Shown here: positions 55,244-63,498 of the stretch, in pieces | Layout: every line of letters starts with the position of its first letter | How positions within the stretch are numbered: the stretch's first letter is position 1 | Assembly (NCBI RefSeq): GCF_030733385.1 | Contig: NZ_JASHJC010000002.1 | Span: 62,001 to 126,000 of the forward strand | Reading direction: 5' to 3' | Source: Roseovarius sp. MMSF_3359 | Lineage (GTDB): Bacteria > Pseudomonadota > Alphaproteobacteria > Rhodobacterales > Rhodobacteraceae | DNA length: 64,000 nucleotides | Position numbers and translations under genes: made by a program | Notes under the pieces: generated by a model | What the model saw: only the letters and a program-made list of their open reading frames with translations | Database searches by the model: none | What the model was told of the DNA's origin: nothing

Positions 55244-55864
55244 TTAGTTCTGCGCGTAGAATTCGATGACGAGGTTCGGCTCCATCATCACCGGATAAGG
55301 CACGTCGCTCAGACCCGGTGTGCGGACGAAAGTTGCAGTCATCTTCGAATGGTCGGCGTCGATGTAATCCGGCACGTCACGCTCGGCCAGTTGCACGGCT
55401 TCGAGAAGAACGGTCATTTGCTTGGAACGGTCACGCACTTCGATCACGTCACCCTCTTTCACGCGGTAGGAGGGGATGTTGACCTTCTTGCCGTTCACGC
55501 GGACATGGCCGTGGTTCACGAACTGACGCGCGGCGAACATGGTGGCCACGAACTTGGCGCGGTAGACGACAGCGTCCAGGCGGCGCTCCAGCAGACCGAT
55601 GAGGTTCTCGCCGGTGTCGCCTTTCACACGGGCCGCTTCGGAATAGATGCGCTTGAACTGCTTTTCGGTCAGGTCGCCATAGTAGCCTTTCAGCTTCTGC
55701 TTGGCGCGCAATTGCAGGCCGAAGTCGCTGATTTTGCCTTTGCGGCGCTGGCCATGCTGGCCGGGGCCGTATTCGCGGCGGTTGACCGGGGATTTCGGAC
55801 GACCCCAGATGTTTTCGCCCATCCGGCGGTCGATTTTGTACTTGGCAGACGTGCGTTTGGTCAC
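55244..55864 (-). CDS. rpsD: 30S ribosomal protein S4
   Basis: A 206-residue primary 16S rRNA-binding protein. The start is a GTG at 55864 with AAGGAG seven bases upstream, giving the family's [19 protein letters not shown] beginning; the open frame further upstream is a leader, not protein. The S4 RNA-binding domain ([20 protein letters not shown], then [17 protein letters not shown]) is clear. The gene is monocistronic, with its own promoter and terminator. Confidence 0.97.
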   Translation of the reverse strand: MTKRTSAKYKIDRRMGENIWGRPKSPVNRREYGPGQHGQRRKGKISDFGLQLRAKQKLKGYYGDLTEKQFKRIYSEAARVKGDTGENLIGLLERRLDAVVYRAKFVATMFAARQFVNHGHVRVNGKKVNIPSYRVKEGDVIEVRDRSKQMTVLLEAVQLAERDVPDYIDADHSKMTATFVRTPGLSDVPYPVMMEPNLVIEFYAQN

Positions 55865-55885
55865 GGCTGATCTCCTTTTATTGGC

Positions 55886-55931
55886 ATTTCGGCTTGATCC
55901 GAAAACCGGTTCCCACTTTTCGGGCCGAAAT
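55886..55931 (-). repeat. Compound palindromic repeat in the rpsD leader
   Basis: Outer arms ATTTCGG (55886-55892) and CCGAAAT (55925-55931) enclose inner arms CCGAAAA (55899-55905) and TTTTCGG (55917-55923), with AACCGGTTCCCAC at the centre. From memory, a CCGGTTCCCACTTTT core recurs between genes of many alphaproteobacteria. The stem would lie eight bases before the rpsD ribosome-binding site. Confidence 0.7.
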
Positions 55932-56063
55932 AGCGTCTCCGCCGAACCCGTCGTGCAAACCAGCCCAGACTTGGGCGTCGTGCCGTTGCAAAAGGGCGTT
56001 GTCCTCTGGCTTGCGCCTGACAGGCATCCCCTTACGGGGGCCACCAACACCAATGAATGCGCG

Positions 56064-56091
56064 CTTATACTGCGCCGCAGCGTAGAGTCAA
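56064..56091 (-). promoter_or_regulatory. Sigma70-type promoter of rpsD
   Basis: On the minus strand TTGACT (56091-56086) is followed after 16 bases by TATAAG (56069-56064). Transcription should start near 56057, leaving a leader of about 190 nt before the GTG. This gap of 322 bp has no gene; it also holds CCCC-GTAA-GGGG and GCCTG-A-CAGGC hairpins in the leader. Confidence 0.65.
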
Positions 56092-56186
56092 CAGGGTTCG
56101 TTCACGCGGCAATGACCTCTTATGGTCGCGGGTGCCTCGATCACTGCCGCACGGCCTATTTCCGCACCATCCCCCGGCCCTTCGGA

Positions 56187-56768
56187 TCAAAGCGACCGCA
56201 TCCAGAATTGCAGCGGATGATCCGTCTCCGCGTCCTGATCCAGATCTTTCCAACGGTAATGCGCAATGGCGCCGTCCACCGGCGCATAGCCGCGTTTGCG
56301 CCAGAACGGGTCAAGCGGCGCATATTCCATGGGCCGGAGCGGGTGATCCGTGTTCCGCACCACCGCGCAGAACGCGGAATAGCTACGACCCAGGTCGCGC
56401 CCATGCGCCTCCCGCTGGTCGAAAAACCGGTGGCCAATACCCTGCCCGCGATAGTCGGGCAGAAGGACGCTTTCCGCACAATAGAAGATGTCGGTCAGCG
56501 CAATGTCGCGCCCAGCAAAAGCAGCGGCAAACTCGGCGTGATCCTCCATCGGGGTGCCCGTCGACGCCCCCACAAGCCGTGGCCCGTCAAAGGCACCGAC
56601 AAGGATGGCGTTGCTGCTCTCGCGATAGGTCTGCAGATAGGCGCGTTCATATGCGGCGTCGCCGTCATAGAGATAGGGATAGGCGCGAAACACCTCGATC
56701 CGCAGCCGCGCCACATCGTCCAGTGCCGCGCCAAGCGCCTCTCCGGTCAGACGTTCGACGCGGATCAT
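56187..56768 (-). CDS. GNAT family N-acetyltransferase
   Basis: A 193-residue GNAT protein. The acetyl-CoA loop is SVLLPDYRGQGIGHRFFDQR (about residues 101-120), and IEVFRAYPYLYDGDAAYERAYL near the N-terminus is a stretch common in a subgroup of unknown substrate. It is the last gene of a phosphatase-NTF2-GNAT run, overlapping the previous gene by ATGA. Confidence 0.88.
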   Translation of the reverse strand: MIRVERLTGEALGAALDDVARLRIEVFRAYPYLYDGDAAYERAYLQTYRESSNAILVGAFDGPRLVGASTGTPMEDHAEFAAAFAGRDIALTDIFYCAESVLLPDYRGQGIGHRFFDQREAHGRDLGRSYSAFCAVVRNTDHPLRPMEYAPLDPFWRKRGYAPVDGAIAHYRWKDLDQDAETDHPLQFWMRSL

Positions 56769-57157
56769 GACACCTGTCGTTTCCAGTCAGCCAGGTTGTA
56801 ATAGGTCACGACGCGGGTGATCTGACCGTCCTCCAGGCTGAAGAACGACCCCGCCGGCAGACAGTATTTCTGACCGGTCGCCTCGGGCAGACCCTCATCG
56901 GTCTCAAGATAGGTGCCATTCACAACGAATTCAGCCGCCGCACGGGTGCCGCGTTCGGCCTCGAAGGTCACGATCTCGGTCAGCTCTTCGCGGTAGCAGC
57001 GGTTCATGTGCTCGCAAAAGGACTTGAAAAGGTCCTTGCCCTGCCGCACCTGCCCCTCGTTCACGTAATGCTCCACATCGTCGGAAAGACAGGCCAGCAT
57101 GCCCGGAACATCCCCCTTGTTGAAGGCATCGAAATAGTCTCGCACGGTCGTGTTCAT
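56765..57157 (-). CDS. NTF2-like/SnoaL-type ketosteroid-isomerase-fold protein
   Basis: A 130-residue single-domain protein with a cone-shaped NTF2 fold. VRDYFDAFNKGDVPGMLACLSDDVEHYVNEG is the usual opening, and GSFFSLEDGQITRVVTYYNLADW the usual close. The ATG at 57157 overlaps the phosphatase stop. A ligand or reaction cannot be assigned. Confidence 0.85.
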   Translation of the reverse strand: MNTTVRDYFDAFNKGDVPGMLACLSDDVEHYVNEGQVRQGKDLFKSFCEHMNRCYREELTEIVTFEAERGTRAAAEFVVNGTYLETDEGLPEATGQKYCLPAGSFFSLEDGQITRVVTYYNLADWKRQVS

Positions 57158-57615
57158 GGGTCTTCCTTTGGCGGGCCCCAACGCTCGGTCAGGTGATTGA
57201 TGATCTGATCGCGGGTTTGCCGATAGGCGTCCAGCTTGGCCTCCCGGGTTTCGCCAAGGCCGGTCGGGTCCATGATCGGCCAATAAATCACTTCGAGGTG
57301 AAACACCCGCGTGAGCTCCAGGGCGCGCCGCTGACTTGCCGGGCTGAGCGAGACCACGAGGTCAAAGGATGACAGGTCGTCGCCCCATTGCTCCATCTCG
57401 TCGAAACTGCGCGTGCGGTGGCGATCAAGCTCGACGCCGATCTCGCCACAGACCGAAATGCTGAACCCGTCGATATCCATGTCACTTTTGACACCTGCGG
57501 ATTGCACATAGGTGTCCGTACCATAGAATTTCTTCATGATCCCTTCGGCCATGGGCGAACGCACGGCGTTATGGTCACAACAGAACAGAACCGACTGAGG
57601 CAGCTCCTCGACCAT
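57154..57615 (-). CDS. Low-molecular-weight phosphatase/arsenate-reductase-like protein
   Basis: A 153-residue LMW-PTP fold protein. The phosphate loop CDHNAVRSPMAEG (Cys-x5-Arg, about residues 13-19) and the C-terminal Asp general acid in MDPTG are present. It may remove phosphate from protein tyrosine or reduce arsenate; lack of ars genes nearby favours the former. It starts five bases after the UPF0262 stop, as in related genomes. Confidence 0.88.
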   Translation of the reverse strand: MVEELPQSVLFCCDHNAVRSPMAEGIMKKFYGTDTYVQSAGVKSDMDIDGFSISVCGEIGVELDRHRTRSFDEMEQWGDDLSSFDLVVSLSPASQRRALELTRVFHLEVIYWPIMDPTGLGETREAKLDAYRQTRDQIINHLTERWGPPKEDP

Positions 57616-57620
57616 GCAGA

Positions 57621-58100
57621 TCAGGCCCCGAAATGCAGCACGCAGATCAGCGTGAAGAGGCGGCGGGCGGTGTCATTGTCGATCTGGGCCTTGCCGTCCA
57701 GGCGTTCTTCGAGGATGCGCGCACCCTCGTTATGGATGCCCCGGCGGGCCATGTCGATCGTCTCGATCTGGCTCGGTGGCATGTTCTTGACCGCATCGAA
57801 ATAGCTTTCGCAGATGGCCCAGTAATCCTTGACCACCTGGCGGAACGGGCTGAGCGACAGGTGAAACTCCGCCGCCGGTTCCTCGGCCTCGGTGCGGATA
57901 TCGAACACCAGCCGTTTTTCCCGGATAGATAGCTGCACCCGATAGGGACCAGGCGGCACCACCCGGTCATCGCGCTTGGGCAGATCAAAGACATTGCCTT
58001 CGATCAGGTCAAACATCGCCACTTTCCGCTCCTGCTCGATCTCGGGCGTAGGCGGGGGCAGATTGGCGTCATCCAATTCGATATGGCTGATACGACTCAT
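57621..58100 (-). CDS. UPF0262 protein (possible separate product)
   Basis: The last 159 codons of the preceding frame correspond to a whole, normal-length UPF0262 protein beginning at ATG 58100 (MSRISHIELDD). The family is conserved in alphaproteobacteria and usually lies between hisD and a LMW phosphatase; its function is unknown. The bases before 58100 (AAAGATGGTGAA) give only a poor ribosome site, so whether it is translated alone or only as part of the RidA fusion is open. Confidence 0.6.
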   Translation of the reverse strand: MSRISHIELDDANLPPPTPEIEQERKVAMFDLIEGNVFDLPKRDDRVVPPGPYRVQLSIREKRLVFDIRTEAEEPAAEFHLSLSPFRQVVKDYWAICESYFDAVKNMPPSQIETIDMARRGIHNEGARILEERLDGKAQIDNDTARRLFTLICVLHFGA

Positions 58101-59414
58101 TTCACCATCTTTCACTTGAGAACCATCCGAACCACTATCGCACGATGCATTATTGGGCAATCCGGGTTCCGAACCTTGGGCTGAATCGTCGCTCACGGGG
58201 TGCATTTTGGCATCGTCCACCATGGCGGTAACCTCGATCTCGATCACCATGTCGGGGTAAACCAGCGCGGGCATCGGAATGCCGGTCGTGGCGGGACCGG
58301 GCGGGGTATAGGCGTTCGACCGGATCAGCAGGTTTTCATGCAGCACCTCGGCGCAAGCATTGCCCTGGTAATAGGTCGTGACCTTGACCACATCGTCCAG
58401 ACCAGCGCCGAGATCGGCCAGAACGGCCTCGACATTCGCCATGGCACGCCGCGTTTGCGCGACCATGTCACCGGGGTCGATCACGGTGGCGTCGCTGTCC
58501 AACGACACCTGCCCGCCCACATGGATCATCCGGCCACACCGATTGCCGTGCTTGTAGGGCAAGGGTGTGGTCCAATCCCAATGCCCCTCGGGCCAGGCAT
58601 GGGTTTTTTCGCCCCGCATGGCGGTGACATAGATCTTGGTCATCAGGTCCGGATGCGGAAACGACGGGACCGGCATGCCCGTGGGGGCCGGTCCAGGATC
58701 GGGAAACCGCGCGGCGCGGATGCGGGCGGGGGCTTCCCAGTCCTCCGCCGTCCCGCCGCCCACGTAGAAGACGTTGAGCTTGACCACATCCGCCATCGCT
58801 GCACTAGCCGCCGCCAGAGCCTGCTGCAACCGATCCATCATGATCTCGGTCTGGCCGGTGACGCTGCCCGGCGAAGTCACATCACCCTCCGGTGTCATGG
58901 CCGACATGTCGCCCGTGAGGATCATGTCGCCACAGATCACCACATGAGAAAATGCCTCGGGCAGTTGCGGCATACCGGGCAGATGCAGGCACTCGCGTTG
59001 CAGCGTTGCGCCATCCGCCGCCTTCATGGCGACGCCTTCGATTTCGATCATCATGTCGGGATAGCAAAGCTCGGGCAGCGCGATGAGGTTGATGACGGGC
59101 CGCGCACAGCCGCCCAGAATGCCCGCGATCTGGTCCAGCAATTGCCGCTCCGTGACCGCATCGCCGACAAAGTACACCACGATCCGGACGAGATCCTCCA
59201 GGTCAGCGCCAAGATCCCGAAGGACCTCGGCGACATACCCCATCGCAGCGTCGCATTGCGGGTGAACCTGCCCGGGGTTTCGGACGGCACCGGCGGCATC
59301 AAGATCCACCTGCCCACCGGTAAAGATCATCTGCCCCGCGCGCACCCCATGTTGATGACTCAGGGCAACGGGCCAGTTCCAATGCCCCTCGGGCCAACTG
59401 TATTTCTTGTACAT
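57621..59414 (-). CDS. Triple RidA-domain protein continuing in frame into UPF0262
   Basis: An unbroken frame of 597 codons. Three RidA/YjgF-like domains lie at about 1-133, 134-267 and 268-405; the first and third share a WPEGHW opening. A Ser/Gly/Asp-rich linker (406-438) leads to a complete UPF0262 domain (439-597). RidA proteins hydrolyse reactive enamines/imines. The Arg that binds the substrate carboxylate in RidA is not evident in domains 2 and 3 (PAPTGMPVP and PATTGIPMP), so they may be structural or act on another ligand. The upstream RBS is weak (TTGGG). UPF0262 may also be made separately from ATG 58100. Confidence 0.72.
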   Translation of the reverse strand: MYKKYSWPEGHWNWPVALSHQHGVRAGQMIFTGGQVDLDAAGAVRNPGQVHPQCDAAMGYVAEVLRDLGADLEDLVRIVVYFVGDAVTERQLLDQIAGILGGCARPVINLIALPELCYPDMMIEIEGVAMKAADGATLQRECLHLPGMPQLPEAFSHVVICGDMILTGDMSAMTPEGDVTSPGSVTGQTEIMMDRLQQALAAASAAMADVVKLNVFYVGGGTAEDWEAPARIRAARFPDPGPAPTGMPVPSFPHPDLMTKIYVTAMRGEKTHAWPEGHWDWTTPLPYKHGNRCGRMIHVGGQVSLDSDATVIDPGDMVAQTRRAMANVEAVLADLGAGLDDVVKVTTYYQGNACAEVLHENLLIRSNAYTPPGPATTGIPMPALVYPDMVIEIEVTAMVDDAKMHPVSDDSAQGSEPGLPNNASCDSGSDGSQVKDGEMSRISHIELDDANLPPPTPEIEQERKVAMFDLIEGNVFDLPKRDDRVVPPGPYRVQLSIREKRLVFDIRTEAEEPAAEFHLSLSPFRQVVKDYWAICESYFDAVKNMPPSQIETIDMARRGIHNEGARILEERLDGKAQIDNDTARRLFTLICVLHFGA

Positions 59415-59533
59415 CCCAACATCCGCATGGTGCCTTTGCCGGAAAGCTACACCACTACGCTCAGCGTTCCAGCGCGAAGTTTCGGCCAGGGCGGCAATCT
59501 TGGGATGTCAGGCCGCCCCGGCCACGACCCTTG

Positions 59534-60520
59534 TCAGGCCGTATGCGCGTTATGGCCGAAGTACATGAATTCCCGGTCCATCTGCGCGACCTCGCGCGCG
59601 TTCAATGACAGGCTGGCGCCATCCACCATCTGGTAGCTCTGCTGCGCCTTCACCCATTCATCGGCGTTTTGCAGCGTGGTCAGCGTGTAGCTTGTGGTTT
59701 CATTGAGGTAATGGGTGGGGATTACCACCTTGGGCTTAAGCCGCTCCACGATATCGTTACCCATCTCGTAGGACAGGATGTGCTGCGAGCCGTCCACCGG
59801 CAGGGTCAGCACATCGACCTGGCCAATCGCGTTCCAGAATTCTTCCGGCGGGTTGTGGCGGTTGTCGCCCCAGATCAACGTGCGGATACCGCCCGTCTCG
59901 ACAAGATAGACGACCATGTCCATATGGCCCACATTGTCCGGCGGACAGGCATTGACGCCAAACTCAGCCAGCGCATCGGTCCAGCTATACCAGCCCGGCG
60001 CGACGCAGGCGTGCTTGTCGGCAAAGCCAGTGATCTTGAGGTCTGCGAACTCGAAATTGCCCACCATCCGATCCAGCACCATGGTCGAGACCGGCCGGTC
60101 GATGGCGTCGTGGTCGAAATGCGTGTGCGTGGACATGCAGATATCGACCTGCGTTTCCGGGAACTCGTTCTTGAACCACAGACCCCATGCGCCGGACGGA
60201 TCGTCGCGCCACGGATCAAAAAGCACCGACGCCCCGCCCGGCGATGTGATCTTGATCGCGCAATGACCAAAGAAATCGACGCCGACCGCGCCTTCGACCG
60301 CACTCCCGGTCGTTCCTTGCAGGTCGATGACGTGATTGTTGTTGCCCGGCTGCAGCCAGTCGGTCGAATGGGCCTTGGCCGAGGTGCTGCCCAGCATTGT
60401 CGCCGCGGCGCCAACACCCGTCGCCCCCGCCGCCATGAAGAAGGAGCGGCGCGAGAGCCCGGGGGCCAATTCATCCCGCGCGCCGTTCAGCAGCGCCGGT
60501 TTCAAATCCTCTTTTTTCAT
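59534..60520 (-). CDS. Tat-exported metallo-beta-lactamase-fold hydrolase
   Basis: A 328-residue protein with a twin-arginine signal (SRRSFFMAAGATGVGAAA, about residues 23-40) and thus a folded periplasmic product. The metal motif is STHTHFDHDA (HxHxDH, about 130-138), with WGDNRHNP and PTHYLNE supplying later ligands; it resembles UlaG-like lactonases and related hydrolases. The start at 60520 follows AGGGA; the frame extends to 60580. It sits between a LuxR-type regulator and the RidA gene, all on the same strand. Confidence 0.85.
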   Translation of the reverse strand: MKKEDLKPALLNGARDELAPGLSRRSFFMAAGATGVGAAATMLGSTSAKAHSTDWLQPGNNNHVIDLQGTTGSAVEGAVGVDFFGHCAIKITSPGGASVLFDPWRDDPSGAWGLWFKNEFPETQVDICMSTHTHFDHDAIDRPVSTMVLDRMVGNFEFADLKITGFADKHACVAPGWYSWTDALAEFGVNACPPDNVGHMDMVVYLVETGGIRTLIWGDNRHNPPEEFWNAIGQVDVLTLPVDGSQHILSYEMGNDIVERLKPKVVIPTHYLNETTSYTLTTLQNADEWVKAQQSYQMVDGASLSLNAREVAQMDREFMYFGHNAHTA

Positions 60521-60617
60521 ATCTGTCGTCCCTGTTGTCTGTTTTCTCACCCGGTCTTTCGGATGGAAGCAGGCTAACAAGTCGGACGGATTGCGAGAGT
60601 ACGGAAAAATAGCGGGG

Positions 60618-60644
60618 ATAATATGGGGGATTCCCCCATATTAT
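60618..60644. promoter_or_regulatory. Perfect 27-bp palindrome upstream of the Tat hydrolase gene
   Basis: Arms ATAATATGGGGGA (60618-60630) and TCCCCCATATTAT (60632-60644) flank a single T. It overlaps the stop codon of the LuxR-type gene and lies about 98 bp before the hydrolase start. It could be the regulator's operator or the regulator gene's terminator hairpin; the near-perfect symmetry without a T tract favours an operator. Confidence 0.55.
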
Positions 60645-61603
60645 TGGATCGACAAAAGAAGGCTGCGCAGGTTCTGCCCCTTGCCGTGGATGCCCAGTTT
60701 GCGGCGGATGTTGTTGCGGTGGAAATCAACCGTGCTGGTCTCGCGGGCGAGGGTCTGCGCGATTTCCTTGGTGGTCTGGCCGCGCATCACCATCTGCGCG
60801 ATCTCAAGCTCCGCTGGCGTCAGGGATTCGAACGCCGTGGCCAGTTTGCTGGAATACGAGGCCGAGATCGCCTTGAGGCTGTTTTCCATCAGCTCCAGAT
60901 AGGTCAGCGCCACCGGATCCCCGTTCAGCCGCAACCGCAAACGCGACACATGAGGCATGACCAACCCCTTGATCTGGCGCAGGAATTGCTGGTCGTATTC
61001 CTGCCTCGATTGCTCGACATTCGCCAACAGAACCCGCAGCGCGGTGTTGGCCTCTTCCAATTCGTGGGTCCGTTCGCTCACTCGTTTTTCAAGCTGGTCC
61101 AGCGTCTCCTGCAACTGCAACTCCAACCGGCTGCGCATGTCGATTTCGGTCAGCAGCACCAGGTCCGCCTCGATCACCCGGGCAAACTCCTTCAACCCGT
61201 CGCGGAAGAGCAGCGCCCGCTTGTTTCGTCGCCGGTCCAGCACGCAGATCGTGCCGAACACCGTGCCATCCGGCCATTTCAGCGGATACCCGATGTAGAA
61301 ACTCATCCCCTCTTCGAGGTCTTCGTTGTCGCACCACCGCGGCTCGCAAGTGGCGTCTTGGACGATCAACTCGCCGTCATTGTCGAAAACGCCCTGACAA
61401 TAGAGCTTCTCATGCAGGCGGAACTCACGACCGACCTCGTAGGGGTTTCCCTCTGTCTGACTGGTCACCAGAACCGAATGGTGCGGCGCATCGGTGCGCA
61501 TGACAAGACCTGCAGGCACATCCGAGAGCTTGGCGATGAGATCAATGATCCGTTGCCAATTGGCGATCATCTCGCCGGGGATGTTGGGCATGTCGCGGGG
61601 CAT
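60641..61603 (-). CDS. GAF-domain LuxR-family transcriptional regulator
   Basis: A 320-residue cytoplasmic regulator. The N-terminal GAF-like sensor (about 15-165; FYIGYPLKWPDGTVFGTICVLD) is followed by a coiled-coil (about 170-215) and a C-terminal LuxR helix-turn-helix (LTPAELEIAQMVMRGQTTKEIAQTLARE, about 256-310). There is no receiver domain, so a small ligand is the likely signal. It is upstream of the Tat hydrolase and RidA genes and probably controls them. Confidence 0.87.
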   Translation of the reverse strand: MPRDMPNIPGEMIANWQRIIDLIAKLSDVPAGLVMRTDAPHHSVLVTSQTEGNPYEVGREFRLHEKLYCQGVFDNDGELIVQDATCEPRWCDNEDLEEGMSFYIGYPLKWPDGTVFGTICVLDRRRNKRALLFRDGLKEFARVIEADLVLLTEIDMRSRLELQLQETLDQLEKRVSERTHELEEANTALRVLLANVEQSRQEYDQQFLRQIKGLVMPHVSRLRLRLNGDPVALTYLELMENSLKAISASYSSKLATAFESLTPAELEIAQMVMRGQTTKEIAQTLARETSTVDFHRNNIRRKLGIHGKGQNLRSLLLSIQ

Positions 61604-61648
61604 GGGCCAAGTCTAAGGCTGCTCCGCGCGGTTAGGCAAGCCTACGGG

Positions 61649-62950
61649 TCAGTCGTTGAGGTGGTCGAGCCGGGCGCGCACCGACAGGCCATGTGCCTCG
61701 AGGCTCTCGGATTGCGCCAGTGTTTCCGCCGCCGGTCCGATGGCTTTGAGGGCCTCGGGCGTCATCCGCGCCAGGGTGGTGCGCTTGAGGAAATCCATCA
61801 CGCTTAACCCGCTGGAAAACCGCGCGGAGCGGGCCGTGGGCAAAACGTGGTTCGGCCCGCCCACATAGTCGCCAATCGCCTCGGGCGTCCAGGCACCCAG
61901 GAAAATCGCGCCCGCATGGGTGATCTTGCAGGCCAGCGCATCCACATCGGCCACGCAAAGCTCCAGGTGTTCGGGCGCCACACGGTTCGACAGTACCGCC
62001 GCCGTGTCGAGATCCGGCACCACGATGATCGCGCCAAAGTCACGCCAGCTCGCCCCGGCAATCTCCCGCCGTTCCAGCGTCTCAAGCCGCCGGTCGATCG
62101 CGGCGCTGACCTTTTGCGCGAAATCGGCGCTGTCGGTCACGAGGATGGACTGCGCGCTTTCGTCATGTTCCGCCTGGCTCAGCATATCGAGCGCAATCCA
62201 ATCGGGATTGTTGTCCGCATCGGCGATGACAAGGATTTCCGACGGCCCGGCAATCATGTCGATGCCAACCTTGCCAAAAACCCGCCGCTTGGCGGCGGCG
62301 ACAAAGGCGTTGCCCGGGCCGGTGATCTTGTCCACCGGCGCAATCGTTTCGGTGCCATAGGCCAGCGCCGCAATCGCCTGCGCGCCGCCGATGCGATAGA
62401 CCTCATCGACGCCCGCCAGACGCGCCGCCAGAAGGACCAACGGGTTTGCTTCGTCGTCCGGCGTTGGCACGGTGATGGCCAGTCGCTCAACCCCCGCCAC
62501 CTTGGCCGGGATCGCGTTCATCAGGACCGAAGACGGATAAGAGGCCAGACCACCCGGTACGTAGAGCCCCGCCGCACTCACCGGCGTCCAACGCCAGCCC
62601 AGCATCGCGCCCTGCGCATCGGTCCAGCTTTCGTCGGCAGGCATCTGCCGCGCGTGATAGGCCCGGATACGCTCGGCCGCGAGCGCCAAGGCCGCACGCT
62701 CGGCCTCCGGCACCTGCGCTATGAGCGCGTCAATCTCCGCTTCGGAAAACCGCAATTGGTCGGCGTCGAGCGTCATCCGGTCAAACCGTTCCGTCAGCTC
62801 CAGCACGGCGGCATCGCCCCGCGCCCGAACATCCGCGATAATGCCTGCCACGACATCATCCACATCCGGGCTGTCCTCTCGCTTGGCCCCGAGCAGGGTC
62901 GCAAAAGCCGTCTCGAAATCAGCGTCATTGGCGTTCAGAAATACCGGCAT
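61649..62950 (-). CDS. hisD: Histidinol dehydrogenase
   Basis: A 433-residue zinc enzyme catalysing the last two steps of histidine synthesis. PGGLASYPSSVLMNAIPAKVAG, the GPSEILVIAD segment, SQAEHDESAQSILVT and APEHLELCV contain the zinc and catalytic His/Glu residues, and VGGPNHVLPT is typical. AAGGAG is eight bases before ATG 62950; the frame is open to 63016 but unconserved. It follows DUF2948 and murA. Confidence 0.96.
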   Translation of the reverse strand: MPVFLNANDADFETAFATLLGAKREDSPDVDDVVAGIIADVRARGDAAVLELTERFDRMTLDADQLRFSEAEIDALIAQVPEAERAALALAAERIRAYHARQMPADESWTDAQGAMLGWRWTPVSAAGLYVPGGLASYPSSVLMNAIPAKVAGVERLAITVPTPDDEANPLVLLAARLAGVDEVYRIGGAQAIAALAYGTETIAPVDKITGPGNAFVAAAKRRVFGKVGIDMIAGPSEILVIADADNNPDWIALDMLSQAEHDESAQSILVTDSADFAQKVSAAIDRRLETLERREIAGASWRDFGAIIVVPDLDTAAVLSNRVAPEHLELCVADVDALACKITHAGAIFLGAWTPEAIGDYVGGPNHVLPTARSARFSSGLSVMDFLKRTTLARMTPEALKAIGPAAETLAQSESLEAHGLSVRARLDHLND

Positions 62951-63027
62951 GGCGTGGGCTCCTTCGTCGGCCTGTGCCTTACGTCGATCCGCGCCGAGGC
63001 TCAAGCCTTGCAGCAAAGATCATGCCC

Positions 63028-63498
63028 TCAGGCGCCGTGATCCGGGGCTTTCTTTGACGGCGCGGCATAGGGCTGCGTCACATCCTTGAGCGTCACTTCG
63101 AGAGCCTCAACCGCCAGCCGGATCGCCCCGTCGCCCGCCAACGTCAGCAGGACCTCGCCCGCGCCATCCGCCCCCGGCTCATATGCGACGGTCAGCAGGG
63201 ACAGGATCAAACCCTTGTCCCCCCGGTCGATCCCCTGGCTGGCGACGCGCAGGACGTTGTCCACCACCAGAAGGCTGCGCACCCGTTCCGGTCCGTGCCG
63301 GTCGCGGCCATCATCCTCCCACCGAAACCGGTTCAGCAGGATGGCAAAGCGGCGGCGGCCTGCCTGCCATGTCATCTCGGTGATCGGGAAAACCGCGTCC
63401 TGCACCAGGGACGAGACCACCTCGAGGTCATCCGCATCCAGCGCGCCAAGGTTCAGCGGCGCCTCGCGTCCGTCTTCGAATTTCGCGTCCTGGCTCAT
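63028..63498 (-). CDS. DUF2948 family protein
   Basis: A 156-residue protein of unknown function, found between murA and hisD in Rhodobacterales and relatives. [23 protein letters not shown] near the N-terminus and [14 protein letters not shown] are characteristic. The start overlaps the murA stop by ATGA. Confidence 0.9.
   Translation of the reverse strand: MSQDAKFEDGREAPLNLGALDADDLEVVSSLVQDAVFPITEMTWQAGRRRFAILLNRFRWEDDGRDRHGPERVRSLLVVDNVLRVASQGIDRGDKGLILSLLTVAYEPGADGAGEVLLTLAGDGAIRLAVEALEVTLKDVTQPYAAPSKKAPDHGA

Noticed and set aside
57154..57615. Arsenate resistance gene arsC
   Set aside because: It shares the LMW-phosphatase fold, but no arsB, arsR or acr3 is nearby, so the specific function is left open.
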